This document shows, piece after piece, positions 16,357-24,664 of a DNA stretch of 64,000 nt (position 1 is its first letter; each line of letters begins with the position of its first letter). The stretch covers positions 1,115,501-1,179,500 of the forward strand of contig CP107216.1 in assembly GCA_025757645.1 (NCBI GenBank), in the 5' to 3' direction. The position numbers were made by a program, and so were the translations under genes. This DNA is from Clostridiales bacterium (lineage in GTDB: Bacteria; Bacillota; Clostridia; Oscillospirales; Oscillospiraceae). Below the pieces are notes generated by a model. That model made no database searches. It was not told the origin of the DNA and was given only the letters and a program-made list of their open reading frames with translations.

Positions 16357-17295
16357 ATGAATGATCGGGAGTTTGCCGCGGCGCTGCGCGACCGCGACGC
16401 AATTCTGATCCTGTCGCACCTGCGCCCGGACGGAGACACGCTCGGGAGCGGTGCGGCGCTTTGCAGCGCACTGCGCCGCATGGGCAAGACGGCGTATCTA
16501 TTCCCCAATCCGGAGACGACAGCGCGCTATCTGCCGTATGTGGCGCAGTTTTTTGCGCCTGCGGATTTTGTGCCTGCGTGCGTGGTCGCGGTCGACATTG
16601 CGACGCCGAACCTGTTCCCGCAGGGCTTTTCCGGCGCGGTCGATCTGTGCATCGACCACCACCCGTCGAACGCGCTGTATGCCGGCGATACGCTCCTGCA
16701 CGCGGAAAAGTCCGCCTGCGGCGAGGCGGTGCTCGATGTGATCGAGCTGCTGACCGGCAGCGTCACCGAGCAGGAGGCAAACCTCCTGTACATCGCCGTT
16801 ACGACGGACACCGGCTGCTTCCAGTACGCGAACACGAACGCCGCCACTCTGCGCGCGGCGGCGCGGCTGCTGGAGCTCGGCGCCGATAACCGGAAGATCA
16901 GCATGGACTTTTTCCGCAAGATCTCCCGCGCGCGCATGGCGCTCGTGGGGCAGATCTACTCCGGCATGCGCTTTTTCCGCGGCGGTCAGGTCGCCATTGC
17001 GGTCGTCACGCGCGCGCTGATCGACAGCGTACACGCGACGGAGGATGACTGCGACGATATCGCCGGTCTGCCCGGCCGGGCAGAGGGCGTGGTCGTGAGC
17101 GTCACGATCCGCGAGCTGCTCGACGGCCGCAGCAAGATCTCCGTGCGCTCGAACCCCGAGGTGGATGCGTGTGCGATCTGCGCGGTCTACGGCGGCGGCG
17201 GCCACAAGATGGCCTCCGGCTGCACACTCGACTGCGGCACGGAAACGGCCGTGGAGAAAATCCTTGCAGCCATCGACCAGGTGTGGCCCGCATGA
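16357..17295 (+). CDS. nrnA: DHH-family oligoribonuclease / pAp phosphatase NrnA
   Basis: A 312-residue DHH/DHHA1 phosphoesterase that degrades nano-RNA and dephosphorylates 3'-phosphoadenosine 5'-phosphate. Metal-binding motifs are visible: HLRPDGDTLGS, VAVDIATP, CIDHHPSN (the DHH motif) and VTTDTGCFQY. The DHHA1 domain ends in the GGGGHKMASG substrate loop. It starts 4 bases after rbfA and overlaps truB (ATGA). Confidence 0.92.
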   Translation: MNDREFAAALRDRDAILILSHLRPDGDTLGSGAALCSALRRMGKTAYLFPNPETTARYLPYVAQFFAPADFVPACVVAVDIATPNLFPQGFSGAVDLCIDHHPSNALYAGDTLLHAEKSACGEAVLDVIELLTGSVTEQEANLLYIAVTTDTGCFQYANTNAATLRAAARLLELGADNRKISMDFFRKISRARMALVGQIYSGMRFFRGGQVAIAVVTRALIDSVHATEDDCDDIAGLPGRAEGVVVSVTIRELLDGRSKISVRSNPEVDACAICAVYGGGGHKMASGCTLDCGTETAVEKILAAIDQVWPA

Positions 17296-18161
17296 ACGGG
17301 ATCCTGCTGGTCGATAAGCCCGCGGACTGGACGAGCCACGACGTTGTGGCCAAGCTCCGCGGCGTGCTCGGCGAGCGGCGCATGGGCCATTCCGGCACGC
17401 TCGACCCGATGGCGACCGGCCTTCTGGTCGTGTTTGCCGGCCGCGCGACGCGCGCGGTGTCGTTCTCCGAAAATCACAGCAAGTGCTATGAGGCGCGCCT
17501 GCGCCTCGGCCTCACGACCGACACGCAGGACACGACCGGCACGGTGCTCAGCCGCTGTGACCGGCGCGTCACCCGCGCGGAGCTGGAGGCGGCGCTGCCG
17601 CAGTTTCGCGGGGATATTCTGCAGACGCCGCCGATGTATTCGGCGCTCAAGGTCGACGGGCAGAAGCTCTATGAGATCGCCCGCCGCGGCGGCGAGGTCG
17701 CGCGCAAGGCGCGTCCGGTCACGATCGAAGAACTGACCGTGCTCGGCGAGGCGGACGGGGACTATGTCCTGCGCGTCCGCTGCTCGAAGGGCACTTACAT
17801 CCGCACGCTCTGCCACGATATCGGCGCGGCGCTCGGCTGCGGCGGCGTGATGAGCGCCCTGCGCCGGACGGAAGTCGGCGGGTATCGCGTGGAGGATGCG
17901 CACACCATGGACGAGCTGTGCGTGCTGCCGCGCGAGGCGGCGCAGCGCCTGCTCCTGCCGGTTGACAGCCTCTGGCCGGACGCACCGCGGATCACCGTCG
18001 ATGCGCGCTCGGAGCGGCTTGCCCGCTGCGGCAATCCGTTTGCACTCGGCGTGCCGGACGGAACTTATCGCATCTATGCTGCGTCGGGGGAGTTTCTCCT
18101 GCTGGCGCAGGTCACGGACGGCATGGCCGTCACGATCAAAAGTTTTTTCGAGGTTTCTTGA
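17292..18161 (+). CDS. truB: tRNA pseudouridine-55 synthase TruB
   Basis: Makes pseudouridine 55 in the T-loop of tRNAs. The 289-residue protein has the N-terminal GILLVDKPADWTSHDVV motif and the catalytic Asp38 in GHSGTLDPMATG. It also carries the YSALKVDGQKLYEIAR-GG motif and the RCSKGTYIRTLCHDIGAALG core. A short C-terminal PUA-like part follows. The ATG at 17292 overlaps the nrnA stop. Confidence 0.95.
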   Translation: MNGILLVDKPADWTSHDVVAKLRGVLGERRMGHSGTLDPMATGLLVVFAGRATRAVSFSENHSKCYEARLRLGLTTDTQDTTGTVLSRCDRRVTRAELEAALPQFRGDILQTPPMYSALKVDGQKLYEIARRGGEVARKARPVTIEELTVLGEADGDYVLRVRCSKGTYIRTLCHDIGAALGCGGVMSALRRTEVGGYRVEDAHTMDELCVLPREAAQRLLLPVDSLWPDAPRITVDARSERLARCGNPFALGVPDGTYRIYAASGEFLLLAQVTDGMAVTIKSFFEVS

Positions 18162-18164
18162 CGT

Positions 18165-19076
18165 ATGGAAAACCAGAAACGGGTCATTGCCCTGGGCTTT
18201 TTTGACGGCATTCATATCGGCCACGCCGCGCTCATGCGCCGCACGGTCGCGCGCGCCGGGGAGATGGGCGCCATCCCCACGGTCATGAGTTTTGACGTGC
18301 ACCCGGACACGCTCGTGCGCGGCACGGAAGTCCCGCTCATCAACAGCGCCCATGGCCGCGAGGAGCTCATCCGCCGCCTGTTCGGCATTGAGAGCGTGGT
18401 CTTTATCCACTTTGACCGCACGGTCATGCAGATGCCGTGGCAGACGTTCATCCAGACGCTCGTCGATGAGATGGACGCGGCGGCGTTCGTCGTCGGGCAC
18501 GATTTCAGCTTCGGCTGGCGGGGCGAGGGCACGGCGGAAAAGCTCGCCGCTTACTGCGCCGAGCGCGGGCTCGGCTGCGACGTCATTCCCGCCGTCACGC
18601 TCGACGGCCGCGTCGTCAGCTCCACTTACATCCGCGAGCTGCTCGAAAACGGCGAGGTCGAGCGCGCCAACGCCTTCCTTGGCCATCCGCACACGCTGTC
18701 GGACACGGTGCACTACGGCTACCGCCTCGGCACAAAGATGGGCACGCCCACGATCAATATGCAGTTCCCGGACGGGGTGCTCGTGCCGCGCCACGGCGTG
18801 TATGCCGCGAAGGTGTATCTCGACGACGGCAGCGAGCATTATGCCGTCACGAATGTCGGCGTGCGGCCGACGGTCAGCGGCGGCCAGCGCGTGAGCGTCG
18901 AGAGCTTTATCCTCGACTACCACGGCAATCTCTACAACCGTCAGGTGCGGCTGGAGTTTTACAAGTTCCTGCGCCCAGAGCGGAAGTTCGACTCCGTCGA
19001 TGCGCTCAAGGCCCGCATCCTCTACGATGCGAACACGACCCGCGCCTATTTCGAAGCGCAGACCCAGCACGCATAA
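18165..19076 (+). CDS. ribF: bifunctional riboflavin kinase / FAD synthetase
   Basis: A 303-residue enzyme making FMN and then FAD from riboflavin. The N-terminal adenylyltransferase domain shows ALGFFDGIHIGHAAL and VVGHDFSFGWRGEGT, then SSTYIRELL. The C-terminal flavokinase domain shows GYRLGTKMGTPTIN (the PTAN-type motif with PTIN), then GVYAAKVYL and VGVRPTV. Last gene of the nusA-infB operon, directly before a long terminator. It supplies the flavins used by several proteins in this window. Confidence 0.95.
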   Translation: MENQKRVIALGFFDGIHIGHAALMRRTVARAGEMGAIPTVMSFDVHPDTLVRGTEVPLINSAHGREELIRRLFGIESVVFIHFDRTVMQMPWQTFIQTLVDEMDAAAFVVGHDFSFGWRGEGTAEKLAAYCAERGLGCDVIPAVTLDGRVVSSTYIRELLENGEVERANAFLGHPHTLSDTVHYGYRLGTKMGTPTINMQFPDGVLVPRHGVYAAKVYLDDGSEHYAVTNVGVRPTVSGGQRVSVESFILDYHGNLYNRQVRLEFYKFLRPERKFDSVDALKARILYDANTTRAYFEAQTQHA

Positions 19077-19085
19077 GAACATACA

Positions 19086-19134
19086 AAACCCGCGGCCCCG
19101 GTACTCAGTACCGGGGCCGCGGGTTTGCGTTTTG
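19086..19134. terminator. long GC-rich bidirectional terminator after ribF
   Basis: Perfect 19-bp stem from 19086 to 19126 with a 3-base loop, then GCGTTTT. Flanking A and T runs suit termination from both the ribF operon and the convergent exonuclease gene. Confidence 0.85.
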
Positions 19135-19136
19135 GG

Positions 19137-20129
19137 TTATTGCGGGGCTGACTGCGCGGTCTTGGCCGGCCGGCGGCGGGATTTGCCGCGGCCGCGCTTG
19201 CGCGGCTGGGCCGCCTTGGCCTTGTAGTAGCTCTCCATGCTGTCCGTCGCCTGATAGGTCAGGCGCGTGGCGCTCCAGGTGCAGTCGTCCGCCTTGCGGA
19301 ATTTCAGCCGCACGAGCAGCTTGCCGTCCGTCGGGCACTCGCCGAGCGCCATATAGCGCTGGTCGCCCTGGTTGACCCACTTGCTGTAGCGCACCTCGCC
19401 GCTGCACAGCGGGCAGCAGGGCGTGACGAACGCGGCGTCGCCGAAGAGCTCCGACTTCGTTGCATAGGACTCCGACGCGACGTGCTCGATCGGATCTGGG
19501 CCGTTATTCTCGCCGTGGTGCTCCTTCGGCAGCCGGGTTGTGAGCTTCTGCGCGGCGTCGTGGTAATCGGCCAGGCCCTTCTCCATATTCAGGTGCGTGC
19601 ACACGAGCGCAGTGTTGTACGCGTCGCCGAGCGCGTCGTGCGCGATGCGCGTCTGTTCGATGGCAAAGTGCTCCATCGCCGTGGCGAGCGATTTCTGGTT
19701 GCGGTCGCCGTCGGTCTGGAGGTTGTAGATGAGCTGGAGGTTGATCCAGCCGGCGATCCAATCCCAGTCCAGATCGTGGATGATGATGTTCTGCTCGAGG
19801 ATGCCCTGATCGTCGCAGCCCCAGGTGAGGAACGTCACATCGTCCCCGCACCAGGCACGAAACTGCGCCAGCGCCTCCGGAAAGCTCACGCCGGCGGCCA
19901 GGCGCTCACGGTCGAAGCCAGTGAGCTTTTTGACCTTGTAGTGCATACGCTTGAAGTACATGGGCTTGACATCGATCTGAAATTCTTCGCCGGGGGTCAT
20001 GTCCTCGTTGAGCTTCACCGCGCCGATCTCGATGATCTCGCCGCGCAGGTGAATGGGCAGCTTGTTGAATACGGAGGATTTGGAACTCATCGCCTGATTC
20101 CATTCCAGATCCATCACGACATAATGCAT
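19137..20129 (-). CDS. DnaQ-like 3'-5' exonuclease (DEDDh) with C-terminal zinc-ribbon-like extension
   Basis: A 330-residue protein. Residues 1-185 form an RNase H-fold exonuclease of the DEDDh/KapD group: Asp7/Glu9 in MDLEWNQ, the second Asp in WGCDDQGILEQN, and His/Asp in RIAHDALGDAYNTA. Beyond residue 200 is an extension with Cys pairs (CCPLC, GECPTDG) suggesting a zinc ribbon. It ends in a very basic, Pro/Lys/Arg-rich tail likely to contact nucleic acid. The start at 20129 is set by AGGAAAGG. The natural substrate (DNA, RNA or a signalling role as for KapD) is unknown. It is convergent with ribF and divergent from ddl. Confidence 0.82.
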   Translation of the reverse strand: MHYVVMDLEWNQAMSSKSSVFNKLPIHLRGEIIEIGAVKLNEDMTPGEEFQIDVKPMYFKRMHYKVKKLTGFDRERLAAGVSFPEALAQFRAWCGDDVTFLTWGCDDQGILEQNIIIHDLDWDWIAGWINLQLIYNLQTDGDRNQKSLATAMEHFAIEQTRIAHDALGDAYNTALVCTHLNMEKGLADYHDAAQKLTTRLPKEHHGENNGPDPIEHVASESYATKSELFGDAAFVTPCCPLCSGEVRYSKWVNQGDQRYMALGECPTDGKLLVRLKFRKADDCTWSATRLTYQATDSMESYYKAKAAQPRKRGRGKSRRRPAKTAQSAPQ

Positions 20130-20213
20130 GGCTCTTTCCGTCCTTTCCTGTAACATTAGAAGTATAGCACACAATGGCGCAACTTTCACGCCCTTTTTTC
20201 GGGAATTCTATAT

Positions 20214-20242
20214 TTGAATGCAAGCGCATAGTGTGATATAAT
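20214..20242 (+). promoter_or_regulatory. sigma-A promoter of ddl-murF
   Basis: TTGAAT (20214-20219), 17-base spacer, perfect TATAAT (20237-20242), 54 bases before the ddl start. Confidence 0.75.
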
Positions 20243-20295
20243 CAAACAATACCGTCCGTGGGCGGTACGATGAGAAAACGAAGGGGGTATTCCCA

Positions 20296-21336
20296 ATGAA
20301 AATTGCAGTTCTTTGCGGCGGCCTGAGCCCCGAGCGCAACGTCTCGATCTCGAGCGGCACGAAAATTGCCGGCGCGCTCCAGGAGAGCGGCCACCAGGTC
20401 GTGCTGCTGGATATGTTTTTCGGTCTTGAGGACTATACCGGCGACATCGCCCATGTGTTTGACGATCCGCCGGCGCTCGGCGGCACGCGCATTGATGAGA
20501 GCGCGCCGGATCTGGAGGCCGTGCGCGCGCAGCGCAAGCTCCAGAGCCCGAGCCTGTTCGGCGAGCACGTGCTCGAGGTGTGCGCCATGGCGGATATCGT
20601 GTTTCTGGCCCTGCACGGCCGCACCGGCGAGGACGGCCGCGTGCAGGCGACGCTCGACCTGCTCGGCATCCCCTATACCGGCAGCGGCTACCTCGGCAGC
20701 GCCATCGCCATGGATAAGGACCTGACCAAGCGCGTCGTCGCACCGCTTGGCGTCAAGACCCCGGCGTGGATGCTCGTCGAGAGCGACGGCATGGACATCG
20801 ACGCCATCTGCGCGCAGGCGAAGCTGCCCTGCGTCGTCAAGCCCGACGACTCCGGCTCGAGCATCGGCGTGTCCATCGCCAATGACGAGGCCGAGCTGCG
20901 CGCTGCGCTGAAAGCAGCCGCCAACGAAGGCAGCCGCATCCTCATCGAGCAGTACATCTGCGGCCGCGAGGTGCAGATCGGCATCCTCGGCGACAAGGCC
21001 CTGCCCAGCATCGAGATCATCCCGGCCGAGGGCTTTTATGACTACCGCAACAAGTACCAGCCCGGCGCCGCTCGCGAGATCACCCCGGCCGAGATCCCGG
21101 CCGAGACCGAGCAGCGCCTGGCCGATGCCGCGCTCACGGTGTTCCATGCGCTGAACCTGTCGGCCTATTCCCGCGCGGACTTCATCCTCGACGCGGAAGG
21201 GGAGCTCTGGTTCCTCGAGATCAACACCCTGCCTGGCATGACGCCTACCAGCCTCGTGCCGCAGGAGGCCGCCGCCGTCGGCATCAGCTACAGCGAGCTG
21301 TGCGAGCAGATCATCGCCGCCGCGCTGCACAAGTGA
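20296..21336 (+). CDS. ddl: D-alanine--D-alanine ligase
   Basis: A 346-residue ATP-grasp enzyme that makes D-Ala-D-Ala for peptidoglycan. Visible are the N-terminal CGGLSPERNVSISSG loop, LHGRTGEDGRVQATLDLLGIPYTGSG, the ATP-grasp core with VVKPDDSGSSIGVSIA, and the metal-binding end EINTLPGMTPTSLVPQEA. AAGGGGG precedes the ATG. It runs straight into murF, whose product adds the dipeptide. Confidence 0.96.
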   Translation: MKIAVLCGGLSPERNVSISSGTKIAGALQESGHQVVLLDMFFGLEDYTGDIAHVFDDPPALGGTRIDESAPDLEAVRAQRKLQSPSLFGEHVLEVCAMADIVFLALHGRTGEDGRVQATLDLLGIPYTGSGYLGSAIAMDKDLTKRVVAPLGVKTPAWMLVESDGMDIDAICAQAKLPCVVKPDDSGSSIGVSIANDEAELRAALKAAANEGSRILIEQYICGREVQIGILGDKALPSIEIIPAEGFYDYRNKYQPGAAREITPAEIPAETEQRLADAALTVFHALNLSAYSRADFILDAEGELWFLEINTLPGMTPTSLVPQEAAAVGISYSELCEQIIAAALHK

Positions 21337-21340
21337 GCCG

Positions 21341-22699
21341 ATGACGGGCTACTGCGTATCGGACATCGCCGCCATCACCGGCGGCGTGCTCTCGGGCGAC
21401 GGGGCTGCGCTTGTGACCGGCGTCGCCATCGACAGCCGCGCCGTCACGCCCGGCGCGCTCTTTGCCGCCATCCCCGGCGAGCGGGTGGACGGGCACGACT
21501 ACATTGGCAAGGCGTTCGACCTCGGCGCGGTCTGCTGCCTTGCGCAGCGCGTCCCGGCGGGGGAGACCCGTCCGGTCATCTGCGTGCCGGATACGGCCGC
21601 CGCGCTCGAGACGCTCGCGCGCGCCTACCGCGCCCGCTTTTCCATCCCGGTCCTCGGCGTGACCGGCAGCGTCGGCAAGACGACGGCCAAGGAAATGGTC
21701 GCCTCCGTGCTCTCGCAGCGCTGGAACACGCTGAAAACCGAAAAGAACTTCAACAATCAGCTCGGCGTGCCGCTCACGCTCTTCCGGCTCGGGCCGGAGC
21801 ACGAGGCCGCGGTCGTCGAGATGGGCGTGTCGCACTTCGGCGACATGGCGCCGCTGGCCGCCATGGTGCAGCCGACGGCCATGCTCTTTACGATCATCGG
21901 CCACGCGCACCTGGAGTTTCTGCGCGACCGCCGCGGCGTCCTGCAGGAAAAGACCTCCGTGCTCGACACCATGCCGGACGATGCCGTCGCCTTCTGCAAC
22001 GGGGACGACGACCTGCTGCGCGCCATGACCTGCCGCCAGCGCAAGGTGACGTTCGGCCTCTCGGCCGGGTGCGACGTGCGCGCGGTCGACGTGCGCGACC
22101 TCGGCGACGAGGGCAGCACCTGCACGATCATTGCGGGTACACGGCGCATCCCGGTGCGCATCTCGGCCTATGGGCAGCACATGGTCTATGCCGCGCTCGA
22201 GGGCGCGGCCGTCGGTATCGAATACGGTCTGACGGATGATGAGATCATCCGCGGCATCGCGGCCTATCAGCCGGTCGGCAGCCGCGCGCGCGTTGTGCGC
22301 ACGGCGCGCTATACGGTCATTGACGACTGCTATAATGCCAATCCCGACTCCACGGCGGCGGCGCTGCGCTCCATGGCGACCTTGCCGGCCGGCCGCCGGG
22401 TGGCCGTCCTCGGCAACATGGGTGAGCTCGGCACGAACGCCGCGGCTCTGCACCGGGAGACCGGCGTCTGCGCGGCGAAAGCCGGCGTGTCGCTCGTCAT
22501 CACCTGCGGGGAGCTGGCAAGGCAGATCGCTGCAGGTGCTGCCGCAGAGGATCCCGCCGTTGCGACCGCGTCGTTTGACACGCTCGATGCGCTGCTCCCG
22601 GCCTTGCCGGGCCTGCTGCAGCCGGGGGACTGCGTGCTCGTCAAAGCGTCGCACAGCATGCAGTTTGAGCGCATCGTTCAGGCGCTGACACAGGCGTAA
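21341..22699 (+). CDS. murF: UDP-N-acetylmuramoyl-tripeptide--D-alanyl-D-alanine ligase
   Basis: A 452-residue Mur ligase that joins D-Ala-D-Ala to the UDP-MurNAc tripeptide. It has an N-terminal UDP-binding domain (AIDSRAVTPGALFAAIPGERVDGHDY), a central ATPase with GVTGSVGKTTAKEM, NFNNQLGVPLT and EMGVSHFGDMA, and a C-terminal ligand domain (DDCYNANPDST). It starts 4 bases after ddl, so the two-gene ddl-murF operon supplies both substrate and ligase. Confidence 0.96.
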   Translation: MTGYCVSDIAAITGGVLSGDGAALVTGVAIDSRAVTPGALFAAIPGERVDGHDYIGKAFDLGAVCCLAQRVPAGETRPVICVPDTAAALETLARAYRARFSIPVLGVTGSVGKTTAKEMVASVLSQRWNTLKTEKNFNNQLGVPLTLFRLGPEHEAAVVEMGVSHFGDMAPLAAMVQPTAMLFTIIGHAHLEFLRDRRGVLQEKTSVLDTMPDDAVAFCNGDDDLLRAMTCRQRKVTFGLSAGCDVRAVDVRDLGDEGSTCTIIAGTRRIPVRISAYGQHMVYAALEGAAVGIEYGLTDDEIIRGIAAYQPVGSRARVVRTARYTVIDDCYNANPDSTAAALRSMATLPAGRRVAVLGNMGELGTNAAALHRETGVCAAKAGVSLVITCGELARQIAAGAAAEDPAVATASFDTLDALLPALPGLLQPGDCVLVKASHSMQFERIVQALTQA

Positions 22700-22700
22700 A

Positions 22701-22754
22701 ACTTCATGCATGCGCACTGCACCACGAAAAAGTGCAAATGCCGGTGCATGAAGT
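22701..22754 (+). repeat. nested inverted repeat after murF
   Basis: Outer arms ACTTCATGCA (22701-22710) and TGCATGAAGT (22745-22754) pair perfectly. Inner arms GCACT (22714-22718) and AGTGC (22731-22735) can stack within. No T-run follows, so it is not a standard terminator. It could be an RNA stability element or a protein site. Confidence 0.5.
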
Positions 22755-22850
22755 CCTTGTGCATCCTTTCCGGTTGCCCTGCAGGGGCGAGGAAATGGCA
22801 CATTTCTCATTTTGCTGTGCTTTTGCATAGCAAATACAGTGAATTTCCAG

Positions 22851-22880
22851 CCGGGCGAGGCATTGCTTCGCCCGGTATTT
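22851..22880 (+). terminator. probable terminator of ddl-murF
   Basis: Stem CCGGGCGA / TCGCCCGG with a 9-base loop, followed by TATTTT. The T-tract is short, so moderately convincing. Confidence 0.5.
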
Positions 22881-23136
22881 TCGCGTTTCGTCAATTCGTC
22901 AAAAACGTAACGTTAAAAATCAAACAGCTTTGTTAAAAAAGTAGAAATGCAAAAAAGGGCTTTTCAAATGGCAAAAATGGCGCTACAATGCAGTTGATAA
23001 GAAAATAACAAAGCTCGACAGTGTTCGTTCCGATTCGCCGCAGCGGCTGTTGCCGCCTGTGTGGGAAGTGTGGAAAGCGGAACGCAAGAAGATAAAAAAT
23101 AAAAACACGTTTGATTTCTTAAAGGAGGAATCTGTC

Positions 23137-23334
23137 ATGGCAAAGACTAAGATCGCAGTTCTGTGGGGCCTGCTCATCGCAATGATGGTTGCCTGCGCGG
23201 GCATTTACGCCGCGCTCAAAGCGCGCGAGATGAACCCCTACATAGGCAGCACCGGCACGTATGTGGAGACGGTGCAGCCGAATGGTGAAGCGTCCGCCGT
23301 CGTTGCGGACAATGTGGTCACGGTCAATGACTGA
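23137..23334 (+). CDS. small single-pass membrane protein
   Basis: A 65-residue protein of unknown function with one N-terminal membrane segment (about residues 6-26) and a short, mildly acidic outer tail ending VVTVND. AAAGGAGG at ideal spacing and a strong terminator behind it support expression. The N-terminus resembles that of the next plus-strand gene (MxKT...LW..LIA, then Y.AxK.R), so the two look like paralogues sharing an anchor but with different outer domains. Confidence 0.7.
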   Translation: MAKTKIAVLWGLLIAMMVACAGIYAALKAREMNPYIGSTGTYVETVQPNGEASAVVADNVVTVND

Positions 23335-23383
23335 GCCCTGACAGGCGCGCGGTTCGCCGCCTGAAAATAGAACGAATATACTA

Positions 23384-23423
23384 ACACGCCGGGTGAAGCA
23401 AAACTTCACCCGGCGTGTTTTTT
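23384..23423 (+). terminator. terminator after the 65-residue membrane protein gene
   Basis: Perfect 15-bp stem ACACGCCGGGTGAAG / CTTCACCCGGCGTGT with CAAAA loop and a T6 run. Confidence 0.9.
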
Positions 23424-23530
23424 GCCCCAATATCGGGGAATTACTTTTCTTTCCCGCCGGAATATGGTACTTTGAATATTGGAAATGGGAGTAATAAGTT
23501 TACATAACGTGGTTTTGGGAGGGAACGACC

Positions 23531-24049
23531 ATGTCGAAAACGAGCAGGATCATCCTCTGGTGCGTGCTGATCGCGGTGCTGGCGATGTGCATTGCGCTGT
23601 ATATTGCGGCGAAGCGGCCGATAGAGGACACGGCCTACCGCAACGCGGGAAAGACATATGCCGAGTCCCAGCAGCCCGGCGACGAGACGCCGGGCATCAC
23701 GGGCGGGGACTTCACGATCACGGCGCACACGTTTGAAAACATGTGCACGCAAAACCGCGCCTCCGGCATGACGGAGGATGCCTACTGGGCCTCCATGTTC
23801 GAGACACGCAAGCTTATGCTCACGCTCGAAAGCTACACACAGGCGCAGGAGGCGGCCTTCCTTGCGGCGGGGCACACGCGCGACGAGGCCGATGCGTGGC
23901 ATGATTTTTGCTATGCGCTCACAAAAGCAGCCGTGGACGCGCAGAACATCACGCTCGCCGCGCCGTACACTTGGACGCTCACGCGCGACAATTACAATAC
24001 CGCAGGCACGTGGCCGGAACTGACGCAGAGCGCCGGCGCGCCCGGATAA
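23531..24049 (+). CDS. membrane-anchored protein of unknown function
   Basis: A 172-residue protein not assigned to a known family. Residues about 7-27 are a membrane anchor, closely similar to the anchor of the 65-residue protein upstream. An acidic linker (about 42-60) follows, then a helical outer domain (TITAHTFENMCTQNR, ending in DNYNTAGTWPEL). Its middle, with repeated Ala-rich helices and a SurA-like look, might be a degenerate chaperone-like helical domain, but this is a guess. TTGGGAGG precedes the ATG. Confidence 0.65.
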   Translation: MSKTSRIILWCVLIAVLAMCIALYIAAKRPIEDTAYRNAGKTYAESQQPGDETPGITGGDFTITAHTFENMCTQNRASGMTEDAYWASMFETRKLMLTLESYTQAQEAAFLAAGHTRDEADAWHDFCYALTKAAVDAQNITLAAPYTWTLTRDNYNTAGTWPELTQSAGAPG

Positions 24050-24054
24050 AGCAG

Positions 24055-24086
24055 TTCCCCGCATCTTCGGATGCGGGGAAACGTTT
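24055..24086 (+). terminator. hairpin with UUCG tetraloop after the 172-residue protein gene
   Basis: Stem TTCCCCGCATC / GATGCGGGGAA closed by the very stable C(UUCG)G loop. Only a weak T-tract (ACGTTT) follows. It also faces the 3' end of the convergent bofA gene. Confidence 0.65.
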
Positions 24087-24093
24087 ATGTAGG

Positions 24094-24360
24094 CTAAAAG
24101 AGATATTTGATGAGCAGCAGCAGCACCAGCCCCGGAAACCCGGTCACGCCGATGACGAGCGCGTTGATCCAGTTGAGGCCGAGCGTGATGCCGATGGCGC
24201 TGCCGAAAAAGTTGAGCAGAAACAGCGCCGCGAAGCCGATGGCCGTGTTGAGCAGCAGCTTCAGGATCCAGCGGATCGGCTTTCGGAACAGCCGAATGAC
24301 CAGCCAGACGAGAAACACGGCCGCGATCACGACCAGAATGTCCGTAAGTGTTTGCGACAT
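24094..24360 (-). CDS. bofA: pro-sigma-K processing inhibitor BofA family protein
   Basis: An 88-residue integral membrane protein, almost wholly hydrophobic (segments near 5-22, 30-55, 62-86). It ends in the family motif GVTGFPGLVLLLLIKYLF. In B. subtilis BofA sits in the outer forespore membrane and restrains SpoIVFB, the protease that matures sigma-K. It follows the yaaL-type gene by 11 bases on the same strand, as in other clostridia. It matches the intact pro-sigma-K gene at 7.4 kb. Confidence 0.85.
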   Translation of the reverse strand: MSQTLTDILVVIAAVFLVWLVIRLFRKPIRWILKLLLNTAIGFAALFLLNFFGSAIGITLGLNWINALVIGVTGFPGLVLLLLIKYLF

Positions 24361-24371
24361 AAGAAACCATC

Positions 24372-24587
24372 CTATTGTGTCAGATTTTTCAGATCGTGCA
24401 CGGCGCAGTTGTACTTTGCGCGCAGCGCGTTGATCTCATAGATGCACGCCTCCATCAGCAGGGGATCGGTGATGTTGTCAAACTCGTTGTAGGCCTGTTC
24501 GAGCTCGCGGCGCACGCCGAGCATCTCGGCGCGCACGCGCTGCACCTCTGCGCGGTGCGCCCGCTGCTGCTTTCTCTGACTGGACAT
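24372..24587 (-). CDS. YaaL-like DUF2508 family protein
   Basis: A 71-residue, largely helical soluble protein. The EQAYNEFDNITDPLLMEACIYEINALRAKYN stretch is typical of the DUF2508/YaaL family, usually encoded between recR and bofA in Firmicutes. Here recR is absent but bofA is present. Function unknown. GGAGG precedes the ATG. Confidence 0.8.
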   Translation of the reverse strand: MSSQRKQQRAHRAEVQRVRAEMLGVRRELEQAYNEFDNITDPLLMEACIYEINALRAKYNCAVHDLKNLTQ

Positions 24588-24664
24588 GGAAAAGCCTCCG
24601 TTCGCTTTTCTGTATATTCTATGTCAGCGGCGGTGGTTTTAGTCAGAGCGCAGCGAAATTTTCC

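Larger units (their letters stand above)
22700..23136. other. 437-bp gene-free stretch with two hairpins
   Basis: No convincing gene. It holds a nested inverted repeat directly after the murF stop (22701-22754), a terminator-like hairpin (22851-22880), and then an A/T-rich run with no clear near-consensus promoter before the small gene at 23137. Confidence 0.6.

Noticed and set aside
22706..22936. Short frame after murF with several Cys
   Set aside because: It runs through two hairpins, has no ribosome site, and its Cys pattern does not fit a known zinc motif.
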